Positions 5,780 to 13,373 of a stretch of DNA of 14,960 bases are shown piece by piece. The stretch's first letter is position 1, and every line of letters begins with the position of its first letter. The translations under genes were made by a program, and so were the position numbers. Location of the stretch: the NCBI GenBank assembly GCA_030697975.1, contig JAUYOQ010000030.1:1-14960 (forward strand), in the 5' to 3' direction. A model generated the notes under the pieces. The model was not told the DNA's origin, did no database searches, and saw only the letters and a program-made list of their open reading frames with translations. The stretch comes from Nitrosopumilaceae archaeon (lineage in GTDB: Archaea > Thermoproteota > Nitrososphaeria > Nitrososphaerales > Nitrosopumilaceae).

Positions 5780-6646
5780 ATGAGCTATCTTGATCTATAT
5801 CTAAACAAAAATCCGTTAATTACTAGCCCCAATGAAGGAGGAGAATCTTTAGTAATAGTATATGGAATACCATTTGATTCTACACATTCATTTAGACCAG
5901 GAACAAGATTTGGTCCTGACGCAATAAGAAGTTCATTTAATAATATTGAAATTTTTATGCCCCAGTTCAACGTTGACTTGGAATCAGTAAATATCCAAGA
6001 TTTGGGAAACACTGCTCATACAGTAGTTGCAACACAGATGTTAGACATGGTTTCAAAAATAACATCAGAGCTTATTTCACAAAACAAGCAACTAATAATT
6101 TTAGGCGGTGAACATCTAATAACATTAGGTACGTATCCATGTTTTCCAAAAAACACTGGATACATTGTGTTTGACGCTCATTATGATTTACGTGATGAAT
6201 ATGCTAATACTAAGCTAAGTCATGCTGCATACTTGAGACGCATAGTCGAAAATCAAGGCTCTGACACTATTGTTCATGTTGGAGCTAGAGCCTATGTAAA
6301 AGAAGAGATGGCATTCAAAAAAGAGAATAATGTCAAAAGCATAACTGACAGAGAGATTCGAGACGGAAAAGCTGTTAAATTAATCAAAGACGCTATTTCT
6401 GTTTTTGATAAAATGTATGTTAGTATAGATTTGGATGTCTTAGATCCTGCCTTTGCTCCAGGTGTTGGCAATCCTGAGGCAGTAGGAATAACATCAAGAG
6501 AACTATATGATATGATATGTGCGCTTGAAGACAAACACATCGTTGCAGCAGACATTGTTGAACTGTGTCCAGACTTTGATAATGGCTCTACGGCGGCCAT
6601 TGCTGCAAGACTAATGTCTGCAATTATTGCGATGAATATTAAATGA
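5780..6646 (+). CDS. speB: Agmatinase/arginase-family ureohydrolase
   Basis: Ureohydrolases use a binuclear manganese centre to release urea from agmatine, arginine or related guanidino compounds. The metal ligands are all visible in this 288-residue protein: His112 in LGGEH, Asp132/His134/Asp136 in FDAHYD, and Asp217/Asp219 in SIDLDVLDPAFAPG. A substrate-side histidine is in SHAAYLRR (His148), and the late glutamate is in ADIVEL. Members of this family in archaea are usually called agmatinase, giving putrescine, but specificity cannot be read from these motifs. I chose the ATG at 5780 over the TTG at 5774 because of the Shine-Dalgarno-like GGTG. It follows thrS by 12 nt. A nearby DHS-family gene suggests a shared role in polyamine or aIF5A-modification chemistry; that link is inferred. 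Confidence 0.88.
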   Translation: MSYLDLYLNKNPLITSPNEGGESLVIVYGIPFDSTHSFRPGTRFGPDAIRSSFNNIEIFMPQFNVDLESVNIQDLGNTAHTVVATQMLDMVSKITSELISQNKQLIILGGEHLITLGTYPCFPKNTGYIVFDAHYDLRDEYANTKLSHAAYLRRIVENQGSDTIVHVGARAYVKEEMAFKKENNVKSITDREIRDGKAVKLIKDAISVFDKMYVSIDLDVLDPAFAPGVGNPEAVGITSRELYDMICALEDKHIVAADIVELCPDFDNGSTAAIAARLMSAIIAMNIK

Positions 6647-6665
6647 AAAATTTACCTATCATTTC

Positions 6666-6675
6666 TTATATATTC
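6666..6675 (+). promoter_or_regulatory. TATA box of CDP-alcohol phosphatidyltransferase gene
   Basis: TTATATATTC is centred about 26 nt before the ATG at 6696. It is the same ten bases as the shared rpoK element at 1211-1220, but here only a plus-strand gene is present. Confidence 0.6.
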
Positions 6676-6695
6676 ATGAAAGTTAGCTGAATTCA

Positions 6696-7265
6696 ATGTT
6701 AAACAACTTGAGAAATTTGCTTCAGCCTCATCTGGAAAAACTTGGACGTGGGTTTTCAGCAACAGGTTTATCTGCAAACTTCTGGTCTGCAGTAGGACTA
6801 GGATTTGCTTTTGCAGCTGCTGTAGTTTATGGACTACAATTAGAACATTCATTGATATTTGGTGGAATACTTCTTCTAGCCTCAGGATTTTTTGACATCG
6901 TTGATGGACAAGTAGCTAGATTTACAAAAACAACCTCAAAAAAAGGCGCCTTTCTTGATTCTGTATTTGATAAAATTGCTGAAGTTGCAATCTTTCTTGG
7001 AATTTTAATTGGAAATTATGCTGAACCACACTTGGTATTTTTAGCAATCACGCTTTCATTACTTGTTAGTTATACTCGTGCAAGAGCAGAGTCTGTTGGA
7101 ATCATACTTCAGGGCATTGGCATTGGAGAAAGAGCGGAACGTTTGCTTGTTATTGCAGTAATAGGTATGATTAGCTTTATGGAATATGCTGTAATAGTTG
7201 TTGTAATAATAGCAGCAATTACCTTTGTTCAACGAGTTATCGTAACTGCAAAACGTTTTGGTTAA
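6696..7265 (+). CDS. CDP-alcohol phosphatidyltransferase, probable archaetidylinositol-phosphate synthase
   Basis: This integral membrane enzyme joins a CDP-activated lipid to an alcohol headgroup. The full family motif D-x2-DG-x2-AR-x8-G-x3-D-x3-D is present: Asp67, Asp70-Gly71, Ala74-Arg75, Gly84, Asp88 and Asp92. About six hydrophobic segments surround it (for example residues 31-48, 53-66, 94-107, 112-126 and 151-180), as expected for the fold. The segment SYTRARAES (about 125-133) resembles the inositol-phosphate-type branch, which in archaea makes archaetidylinositol phosphate; glycerol- or serine-type specificity cannot be excluded. The 189-residue length is typical. Its stop is 1 nt from the stop of the convergent S26e gene. 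Confidence 0.88.
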   Translation: MLNNLRNLLQPHLEKLGRGFSATGLSANFWSAVGLGFAFAAAVVYGLQLEHSLIFGGILLLASGFFDIVDGQVARFTKTTSKKGAFLDSVFDKIAEVAIFLGILIGNYAEPHLVFLAITLSLLVSYTRARAESVGIILQGIGIGERAERLLVIAVIGMISFMEYAVIVVVIIAAITFVQRVIVTAKRFG

Positions 7266-7266
7266 A

Positions 7267-7554
7267 TCAGTACAGTCTGCCGCGGTCTCGTCTACTTGCT
7301 TCTGATCGAATCTTTAGTATGCCAAAGTGAATCGCACATGAAATGCAGTACCATTTTAGCACACGTGGTGATGCAATGTATGCACCTTGTGCCCTGAGCT
7401 CTTTTGCAAGGCTGTGCTCAACGAGATTTAATCGTGATGTTACTTTTTTTGCTTTGTCTCTTGGAACAGTAGCGCCACAGTTTGTACATTGGATGCGGCC
7501 TGAAGCACCTTTTCCGCCTTTCTTGCGTCCTCTACTTGCACGTTTTAGTGGCAT
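7267..7554 (-). CDS. rps26e: 30S ribosomal protein S26e
   Basis: This is an archaeal/eukaryotic small-subunit protein near the mRNA exit channel. It is 95 residues long with a very basic N-terminal tail (MPLKRASRGRKKGGKG), then a four-cysteine zinc site: Cys23/Cys26 in CTNC and Cys70/Cys73 in CISC. The central block VPRDKAKKV and the C-terminal ASRRDRGRL are also typical. S26e occurs in crenarchaea and thaumarchaea but is missing from many euryarchaea, which supports the lineage call. Start ATG at 7554 is backed by a TATA box at 7576-7585. Confidence 0.95.
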   Translation of the reverse strand: MPLKRASRGRKKGGKGASGRIQCTNCGATVPRDKAKKVTSRLNLVEHSLAKELRAQGAYIASPRVLKWYCISCAIHFGILKIRSEASRRDRGRLY

Positions 7555-7575
7555 GCTGATTACATCACACCCATC

Positions 7576-7585
7576 TTTATAATAT
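7576..7585 (-). promoter_or_regulatory. TATA box of S26e gene
   Basis: On the minus strand this reads ATATTATAAA, centred about 26 nt before the S26e ATG at 7554, predicting a leaderless mRNA. Confidence 0.6.
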
Positions 7586-7653
7586 GTTGTACTGAGAAAA
7601 TGTAGTAAAAGTTACTCAAAAAAACTGTTTTTGCTACTAATTTCTGTGCCAAA

Positions 7654-7661
7654 GATTTAAG
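7654..7661 (+). promoter_or_regulatory. Probable TATA box of 35-aa zinc-knuckle gene
   Basis: GATTTAAG is centred about 26 nt before the ATG at 7684. It is a modest match to the box seen before other genes in this window, but the spacing is right for a leaderless transcript. Confidence 0.45.
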
Positions 7662-7683
7662 CAACTTTGGTATCCCATAAACT

Positions 7684-7791
7684 ATGAGGGGGCTATGTCA
7701 TACCTGCTTGACCTCAAATGTAGAACTAGTAGTATTCAAAGGACAAATTTTATGCAAATCGTGTTTTGAAAAAATGAAGACAAAAAACTAA
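7684..7791 (+). CDS. 35-aa two-CxxC zinc-knuckle mini-protein
   Basis: This short frame encodes MRGLCHTCLTSN, then a valine-rich strand, then GQILCKSCFEKMKTKN and stop. It has two CxxC pairs (Cys5/Cys8 and Cys24/Cys27) 15 residues apart, the layout of a minimal zinc ribbon or treble clef. Such symmetry is unlikely in a random frame of this size. An in-frame TAA lies one codon before the ATG, so the protein cannot extend upstream, and a TATA-like box is correctly placed. The PfkB-type kinase gene starts 25 nt downstream on the same strand with no clear promoter of its own, so the two may share a transcript. Function is unknown; RNA, DNA or protein binding are all possible. Confidence 0.65.
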   Translation: MRGLCHTCLTSNVELVVFKGQILCKSCFEKMKTKN

Positions 7792-7816
7792 ATCAAGGAA
7801 AATTTTCTGATTACAG

Positions 7817-8689
7817 ATGAAACTAGATATTTTCTCACATTGTACTATTGATACAATTGAATTTGATGACTCTGTAACAGAGCAGATAGGTGGTGTTGCC
7901 TGTTATGGTGGGCTTACTGCAAGAAAACTAAAGTTTGATGTTAATCTTCATACTAAATTTGGTCCTGATTTTCCACACGATGAATATCTTGTAAAAAATA
8001 AATTAATACATAACAATGCACAATCAAACAAACCAACAACGAGGTTTACAATCAAATTATCTGGTGCAGATAGAACGATGTATCTTACAAATACATGTGA
8101 GCCTATTGAATATAGGGCTTCAAAAGCAGATGGCTTTTTGGTAAGTCCTGTATTTAATGAAATATCTTCTTTAGTATTTGAAAATTTAAAAAAAGACTGT
8201 GATTCTATTTTCCTTGATCCGCAAGGATTTTTGAGAAGATCTGATGCTGGAAAAAAAGTATTTCTTGAAAAAACCAACATCAATCTTTCAAAAATTAATG
8301 CTATCAAGTTAAGCTATGATGAAATTAAGACATTATCTGATGGCGCAACAGTTGACGATATGAAAAGCATACAAAAAAGGGGGGTTAAACATGTACTTCT
8401 TACAGATAAAAAGGAAATTTCTCTTCTTGTAAATGATAGAATTTACTCTATTACCTTGCCAAATAATGAAGTATATGATACAACAGGATTAGGGGATATT
8501 TTTTTCACTACGTTTTGTTGTACTTTGTTAAAGGAAAATGATTTTCTTTGGGCATTATGTTTTGCCGGAGGAGCTGCTCAGGCAGCACTTGACACAAAAG
8601 AATTTGGATTAAAAAAAATCCCAGAAAAAAACAACATTGAAACAAATGGCTCTTATTTCTATAATACTGTAAAGTTCAAACAAGTTTAG
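7817..8689 (+). CDS. PfkB-family (ribokinase-like) sugar or nucleoside kinase
   Basis: This 290-residue protein has the PfkB layout. An N-terminal strand (KLDIFSHCTIDTI) is followed by the glycine-rich IGGVACYGG (about 24-32), a lid region including TRFTIKLSGADRTMYL, and the C-terminal ATP/anion-hole signature DTTGLGDIFFTTF (221-233). Asp227 is the expected catalytic base. The usual signature is DTxGAGD; here the middle Ala is Leu. The last part, FAGGAAQAAL, is the helix that normally follows the ATP site. Substrate cannot be deduced; relatives phosphorylate ribose, fructose derivatives, adenosine or other nucleosides. It is 25 nt downstream of the mini zinc protein and 32 nt upstream of the NAD kinase, which has its own TATA-like box. 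Confidence 0.88.
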   Translation: MKLDIFSHCTIDTIEFDDSVTEQIGGVACYGGLTARKLKFDVNLHTKFGPDFPHDEYLVKNKLIHNNAQSNKPTTRFTIKLSGADRTMYLTNTCEPIEYRASKADGFLVSPVFNEISSLVFENLKKDCDSIFLDPQGFLRRSDAGKKVFLEKTNINLSKINAIKLSYDEIKTLSDGATVDDMKSIQKRGVKHVLLTDKKEISLLVNDRIYSITLPNNEVYDTTGLGDIFFTTFCCTLLKENDFLWALCFAGGAAQAALDTKEFGLKKIPEKNNIETNGSYFYNTVKFKQV

Positions 8690-8690
8690 G

Positions 8691-8700
8691 CTTTTATTGT
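8691..8700 (+). promoter_or_regulatory. Probable TATA box of NAD kinase gene
   Basis: CTTTTATTGT begins just after the PfkB stop codon and is centred about 26 nt before the ATG at 8722. It allows separate leaderless expression of the kinase. Confidence 0.45.
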
Positions 8701-8721
8701 ACATATTCTTGTATTTGCACT

Positions 8722-9723
8722 ATGCAAGTTGGCATAGCAGGAACAGGGCTAAGTGAAGCTACCTCAAAAATGATAAAAAAAGAGCTAGACGAACATGGCA
8801 TTACATCTTTTTACGTATTAACAAAATCAAAACTACAAGATATTGATTGTATAGTAGTTCTAGGTGGAGATAAAGGTGTTCGAAATTATTTTCATAAAAA
8901 TCCTGATTCCACAATTCCAGTATTTGGCATAAGCGAATCAGAATCAAGCGGTTTTCTGGCACAAATTGATCTAAAGGAATTTCCAGCTTATGTAACTCGA
9001 TTAAAAAAACAAGATTACAAAGTAGAAGAAGTACCAAGAATTAGTGTAAAGATAGATGGAAAGGCAGTATACCCGGTACTAAATGATGTTGCTGTTTTTG
9101 CATCAAAGAGTGCGATGCTAATGGAATACATCTTGCGTGTAAACGGCGAAGAGGTGTGGCATGATAATAGTGACGGGGTGATAATATCTACGCCTATTGG
9201 TTCATCTGCATATTCAATGTCTGCTGGGGGGCCTGTAATTTTTCAAGACTCTCCTGTATTTGGAATTATATCAGTAAACTCACTTGATGTTACACGCAGG
9301 CCACTTGTTGTATCAAATACCAGCCTGATCGAAATCGATGACATCTCTGCAAGAATTTATTGTGAGGTTGTTTTGGACGGAATTGATCGATTCAGAGTCA
9401 ACAAGGCAGTAGATGCAACAAAGTTTGTTCCATCTGCATACCTAATACGAATGAAAAAAGATTCTACAGCAGTTTCTGCACTTGCAAAAAAAGTCAAGCT
9501 AGCAGAAGAGTTACTTCACATGCCACCAAGCTCAAAATTGCTTCTAAAGATTTTGGAATATGAGGGGGTAATGACACAAAAAGAATTGGCAACAAAGACG
9601 CTTTTGCCAGACAGAACAGTACGACTTGCACTTAGCCACCTATTGGAAAAAGGTTATGTCAAAAGAAAGATCTCTATGCGTGACGCAAGGCAAAAAATTT
9701 ACGAGATTGCAAAACTAGGCTAA
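8722..9723 (+). CDS. nadK: NAD kinase fused to C-terminal winged-helix domain
   Basis: NAD kinase makes NADP from NAD. Residues 1 to about 255 show the family motifs: VVLGGD (Asp50, the conserved catalytic aspartate), LNDVAVF at 120-126 (the 'NE/ND' NAD-binding motif), and the block at 151-171, which includes STPIGSSAYSMSAGGP. The usual GGDGT reads GGDKG, so the glycine after Asp50 is Lys. After about residue 265 there is an extra domain not needed for the kinase: SSKLLLKILEYEG, then MTQKELATKTLLPDRTVRLA and LEKGYVKRK, a typical MarR/TrmB-like winged helix. At 333 residues the protein is longer than usual archaeal NAD kinases for this reason. The reading frame is continuous, so this is a true fusion, not two genes. 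It ends with a 4-nt overlap with the convergent pyrG. Confidence 0.9.
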   Translation: MQVGIAGTGLSEATSKMIKKELDEHGITSFYVLTKSKLQDIDCIVVLGGDKGVRNYFHKNPDSTIPVFGISESESSGFLAQIDLKEFPAYVTRLKKQDYKVEEVPRISVKIDGKAVYPVLNDVAVFASKSAMLMEYILRVNGEEVWHDNSDGVIISTPIGSSAYSMSAGGPVIFQDSPVFGIISVNSLDVTRRPLVVSNTSLIEIDDISARIYCEVVLDGIDRFRVNKAVDATKFVPSAYLIRMKKDSTAVSALAKKVKLAEELLHMPPSSKLLLKILEYEGVMTQKELATKTLLPDRTVRLALSHLLEKGYVKRKISMRDARQKIYEIAKLG

Positions 9724-11321
9724 CTGTTAGAAGCTGCTCTTACAAACGCTTCAAATGATGCTTCAGGAAATCCAGGCCTGCTGCTAAATTCTGGATGAAA
9801 TTGTACTCCAAGGTAAAATTTATGCGAAGGAATCTCCAATATTTCCATTCTTTTACCCCCATCACTTTCAGCTGAAAAACTCATCCCCTTTTTCGTTAGC
9901 TCGCCTAGGTATTCTTTATTGATTTCATATCTGTGTCGGTGTCTTTTAGTAATTAGATTTGATTTGTAGATTTTATGTGCAAGTGAATTTTCCTTAACGT
10001 TAATTTGATTTGCTCCTAGTCGTAATGATCCTCCCATGTTTGATACATTCTTTTGCTCTGGTAACAAGTCAATTATTGGATGTTTTGTTGTTGGTGTAAT
10101 TTCAGTAGAGTTTGCATCATCAAAATTACAAGCATGTCTTCCAAACGCAACAGCAGCAAGCTGAAATCCAAAACAGATTCCAAGATAAGGAATATTTTTT
10201 TCACGTGCAAAATTTGCTGTTTTTATTATTCCTTCAGAACCACGTACTCCAAATCCACCTGGAATCAAAATGCCATCAAACTTTGCTAAATTCTCAATGT
10301 TTCCATTTAATGTTTCAGAATCTATCCACTCAATAGATACTGTCTTTCCAATCTTTGCCCCTGCATGTACTAGTGCTTGGTTTACGCTGACATAGCTATC
10401 TGCCAAGGTAACATATTTTCCAACCATTGCTATGCTTACTTTATTGTTGGCAGGTTGCAGTGATTTTACAATAGAATCCCATTTATCCCAATTAGCAGAT
10501 GCATTTACAAGTCCTACCTTTGCAAATTTTTTAAAGATAAGATCCACTATACCTTGATCATATAATGTCTGTGGTACCATGAAAATTGATGAAACGTCAT
10601 GACATGAAAAAACATCATTAACCGAAACATTTGAAAACAAGGCAATTTTTGTCTTGGCAACATCTTGCAGTGGCGTTGTGCATCTTACAGTAAGTATGTC
10701 TGGTTGAATACCTATTCTTCGTAATTCTTGAACGCTATGTTGTGTTGGTTTTGTTTTTTGTTCACCAACAACATCAAGTGAGGGTGCAAGTGTAACATGT
10801 ACAAAAAAGACATTTTGAGGTCCATCTTCGACGCGCATTTGTCTTAGCGCTTCAAGGAAAGGAAGGCTCTCAATATCTCCTACTGTTCCTCCACATTCGA
10901 CTACAAGCATATCGAGATTTTCGTCTTTTGCGATTTTGCGTATGCGATTTTTTATTGCATCAGTTACATGAGGAATTATCTGCACACAGGCACCAAGGTA
11001 TTCGCCTTTTCTTTCTGCCTCTATTACACTTGAGTATATCTGGGCAGTTGTAATATTGTGTGATTTAGGTATGTTCTGGTTTAGAAATCGCTCATAGTTC
11101 CCTATATCCATGTCACATTCGCCGCCATCTTCGGTGACAAACACTTCGCCATGTGCTATTGGATTCATCGTTCCTGCGTCATAGTTTAGATATGGATCAA
11201 TTTTGACGCATGAAACCTTTTGATTAGATAATTGTAATAATTTTGCAATAGATGATGATACTACGCCTTTGCCAAGGCCAGACATAACTCCGCCTGTTAT
11301 GAAAATAAATTTTGTCTGCAC
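9720..11321 (-). CDS. pyrG: CTP synthase
   Basis: This enzyme converts UTP to CTP with glutamine as nitrogen donor. The 533-residue protein is full length. The N-terminal amidoligase domain (about 1-270) has the P-loop GGVMSGLGKGVVSSS and the metal/nucleotide segments IDPYLNYDAGTMNP, GEVFVTEDG and VECGGTVGDIES. The C-terminal class I glutaminase domain (about 295-533) has the triad Cys383 in GICFGFQ, His509 and Glu511 in QFHPEF, with the oxyanion glycines in PGGFGVRG and the family segment RHRHRYEIN. Translation starts at GTG (11321). No ATG fits because an overlapping ATG is in another frame. A TATA-like box centred about 25 nt upstream supports this start and a leaderless mRNA separate from the trp operon. 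Confidence 0.97.
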   Translation of the reverse strand: MQTKFIFITGGVMSGLGKGVVSSSIAKLLQLSNQKVSCVKIDPYLNYDAGTMNPIAHGEVFVTEDGGECDMDIGNYERFLNQNIPKSHNITTAQIYSSVIEAERKGEYLGACVQIIPHVTDAIKNRIRKIAKDENLDMLVVECGGTVGDIESLPFLEALRQMRVEDGPQNVFFVHVTLAPSLDVVGEQKTKPTQHSVQELRRIGIQPDILTVRCTTPLQDVAKTKIALFSNVSVNDVFSCHDVSSIFMVPQTLYDQGIVDLIFKKFAKVGLVNASANWDKWDSIVKSLQPANNKVSIAMVGKYVTLADSYVSVNQALVHAGAKIGKTVSIEWIDSETLNGNIENLAKFDGILIPGGFGVRGSEGIIKTANFAREKNIPYLGICFGFQLAAVAFGRHACNFDDANSTEITPTTKHPIIDLLPEQKNVSNMGGSLRLGANQINVKENSLAHKIYKSNLITKRHRHRYEINKEYLGELTKKGMSFSAESDGGKRMEILEIPSHKFYLGVQFHPEFSSRPGFPEASFEAFVRAASNS

Positions 11322-11341
11322 ATATGGGTATGAAGAATCCT

Positions 11342-11350
11342 GTTTTTAAT
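11342..11350 (-). promoter_or_regulatory. Probable TATA box of pyrG
   Basis: On the minus strand this reads ATTAAAAAC, centred about 25 nt before the GTG start at 11321. It supports the GTG as the true start. Confidence 0.5.
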
Positions 11351-11359
11351 CGTTTTCTA

Positions 11360-11380
11360 AATAAAATAATTATTTTTATT
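11360..11380. repeat. AT-only palindrome between trpA and pyrG
   Basis: AAAATAATTATTTT (11363-11376) is a perfect 14-bp palindrome, extended by three more pairs on each side past one unpaired T. It lies 7 nt after the trpA stop and about 10 nt upstream of the pyrG TATA box. It could be part of the T-rich terminator of the trp operon or an upstream element of pyrG. With so few G/C bases, chance is also possible. Confidence 0.45.
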
Positions 11381-11386
11381 CAAAAT

Positions 11387-12190
11387 TTATGATTTTGTTG
11401 CCTGTTTTAGTTGTCTAGTAAAGGAAGCAAGCCTTGATTCTATTTTGTTAGATGGGGTATTTTCAATAAGCCTCAAAAACGCGCTTCCTACTATTACTGC
11501 ATCTGCGCCTAGCGACACAAAACGCTTGACATCACTAGCAGATGATACGCCAAAACCCACTCCTACAGGAATTTTCCCATTGACAATTTTTTTTGTGTTT
11601 TTAACTGCATTGATAGTATATTTTTGAATTTTTCCCTGCATTCCAGTGGTTCCATACATAGAAACAAGATACAAAAATCCAGTTGTTGCCTTTGTAATTC
11701 TTTTTATTCGATCTTTATTGGTGTTTGGCGATACAAGAAAGATCGTATCAATGTGATTTTTTCTTGCAGCCTTGAGATATTCGCTTGATTCCTCAATTGA
11801 CATATCGGGCAGTATGATTCCATCAAGCCCTAACCTTTTTACTTTTGAAAGAAACTTGTCGTAACCATAACTATACAAAATGTTTGTGTATGTCATTAGC
11901 ACTAGTGGAATCTTTGTTTCGCGTCGAATTTGTTTTAAAATTTTAAAAAATTTTTCAAGTTTTGTGCCCTTGTTTAATGATATAGTACTAGCATTTTGTA
12001 TTACTGGTCCGTCTGCTAGCGGGTCAGAAAATGGAAAACCAAGCTCAATTATGTCAGCTCCGCCTTGAATCAAACCACGAATAGCTGAAACTGTATCTTT
12101 TTCATTTGGATATCCTGTCATCAGGTATCCAATCAATGCCTTTTCGTTTTTGGAGTAAAGCTCCTTAAATTTATCTTGAATTCTTGACAT
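11387..12190 (-). CDS. trpA: Tryptophan synthase alpha subunit
   Basis: TrpA cleaves indole-3-glycerol phosphate to indole and glyceraldehyde-3-phosphate; indole passes to TrpB. The 267-residue TIM barrel carries the two catalytic acids at exactly the numbering of the Salmonella enzyme: Glu49 in [11 protein letters not shown] and Asp60 in LADGPVIQ. The phosphate-binding end is seen in [14 protein letters not shown] and [11 protein letters not shown]. It is the last gene of the trp cluster here. Its first 20 nt overlap the end of trpB, implying translational coupling; I see no Shine-Dalgarno sequence before the ATG at 12190. Confidence 0.97.
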   Translation of the reverse strand: MSRIQDKFKELYSKNEKALIGYLMTGYPNEKDTVSAIRGLIQGGADIIELGFPFSDPLADGPVIQNASTISLNKGTKLEKFFKILKQIRRETKIPLVLMTYTNILYSYGYDKFLSKVKRLGLDGIILPDMSIEESSEYLKAARKNHIDTIFLVSPNTNKDRIKRITKATTGFLYLVSMYGTTGMQGKIQKYTINAVKNTKKIVNGKIPVGVGFGVSSASDVKRFVSLGADAVIVGSAFLRLIENTPSNKIESRLASFTRQLKQATKS

Positions 12191-13373
12191 TTTTCTTTAG
12201 ATATTCTTCAACTACTTCGACGTCCTTATCACCACGTCCGGACAAAGTAACAACAAGTGACTCTGATTTTGATCTAGTTTTTGCAATTTTTATTGCCTCT
12301 GCTACTGCATGTGCAGACTCTAAGGCAGGAATTATTCCTTCACTTCGTGTAAGTAACAAAAATGCATCAATTGCTTCATCATCTGTAGCACTGCTATATC
12401 TTACACGTTTTGTATCCTTTAGATACGCATGTTCTGGTCCTACGCCTGGATAATCTAGCCCAGCTGAGATACTATGTGTTTCTTTAATCTGACCTTCTTT
12501 GTCTTGTAGCAAATACGTCATCATACCATGTAAAACTCCTCTACTTCCGGCGTTTAGTGTTGCAGAGTGATAATCTGTTCTAAGGCCATGTCCTGCAGCC
12601 TCTACCCCAATCATTTCTACGTCATCATCTAGCATCGGGTAAAACGTGCCTATGGCATTAGAGCCACCTCCAACGCATGCAATTACTGCATCAGGCATTT
12701 TTTTTGTGATTTCTTTCATCTGTTTTTTTATTTCTTCACCAATTACAGCTTGAAAGTCTCTTACCATCATAGGATATGGATGTGGACCTACTGCAGAGCC
12801 CAACAAATAGTATGTTGTCTCTACATTTGTAATCCAATCACGTATTGCTTCATTTATTGCGTCTTTAAGAGTTTGAGATCCTGATTTTACTGGATGGACC
12901 TTTGAGCCCAAAAGATTCATTCTAAAAACATTTAGCTTTTGTCGGATTGTGTCTTTGTATCCCATATAGACTTCGGATTTTATGCCAAGACATGAACAAG
13001 CCATAGCTGTTGCTACGCCGTGTTGGCCTGCTCCAGTTTCTGCAATAACTCGCTTTTTTTTCATCTTCTTTGCAAGAAGGGCCTGGCCAAGTGTGTTGTT
13101 GATTTTATGAGCTCCTCCATGAAGAAGATCTTCTCTTTTCAAATAGATCTTTGCGCCACCAACTTTTTTGGTTAGATTTTTTGCAAAGTAAAGCGGAGTT
13201 GGCCTTCCAGCATAGCTTTTAAGATAATAATCTAGTTCTTTTTTGAAGCCTTTGTCGTTTTTGAATTTGAGATAATTTTCTGCTAATTCTTCGATTGCAG
13301 GAACCAAAGTTTCAGGAACATATTTGCCTCCAAACTCCCCAAATCTGCCATTCTTGGGTAACATGTTCTTCAT
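12171..13373 (-). CDS. trpB: Tryptophan synthase beta subunit (TrpB1 type)
   Basis: TrpB is the pyridoxal-phosphate enzyme that condenses indole with serine. The 400-residue protein starts with the standard [15 protein letters not shown]. The PLP lysine is Lys90 in GGAHKINN, the catalytic acid Glu112 is in ETGAGQHG, and the cofactor phosphate loop is GGGSNAIG. Length and the adjacent trpA mark it as the TrpB1 type that pairs with TrpA, not the longer stand-alone TrpB2. The start ATG overlaps the trpC stop as ATGA. A Shine-Dalgarno-like GGTGA (13381-13385) sits 7 nt before it. Confidence 0.98.
   Translation of the reverse strand: MKNMLPKNGRFGEFGGKYVPETLVPAIEELAENYLKFKNDKGFKKELDYYLKSYAGRPTPLYFAKNLTKKVGGAKIYLKREDLLHGGAHKINNTLGQALLAKKMKKKRVIAETGAGQHGVATAMACSCLGIKSEVYMGYKDTIRQKLNVFRMNLLGSKVHPVKSGSQTLKDAINEAIRDWITNVETTYYLLGSAVGPHPYPMMVRDFQAVIGEEIKKQMKEITKKMPDAVIACVGGGSNAIGTFYPMLDDDVEMIGVEAAGHGLRTDYHSATLNAGSRGVLHGMMTYLLQDKEGQIKETHSISAGLDYPGVGPEHAYLKDTKRVRYSSATDDEAIDAFLLLTRSEGIIPALESAHAVAEAIKIAKTRSKSESLVVTLSGRGDKDVEVVEEYLKKNVKNSR

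Noticed and set aside
7555..7683. Possible tRNA or small RNA between S26e and the mini-protein
   Set aside because: No cloverleaf, no T-loop consensus and low GC; only the two promoters are visible.
8722..9723. Two separate genes (NAD kinase and a MarR-like regulator)
   Set aside because: There is one continuous frame with no stop or internal ribosome-binding site between the domains.
10080..10336. Open frames on the plus strand inside pyrG
   Set aside because: They lie entirely within the well-supported CTP synthase gene on the other strand and show no family features; they are shadow frames.
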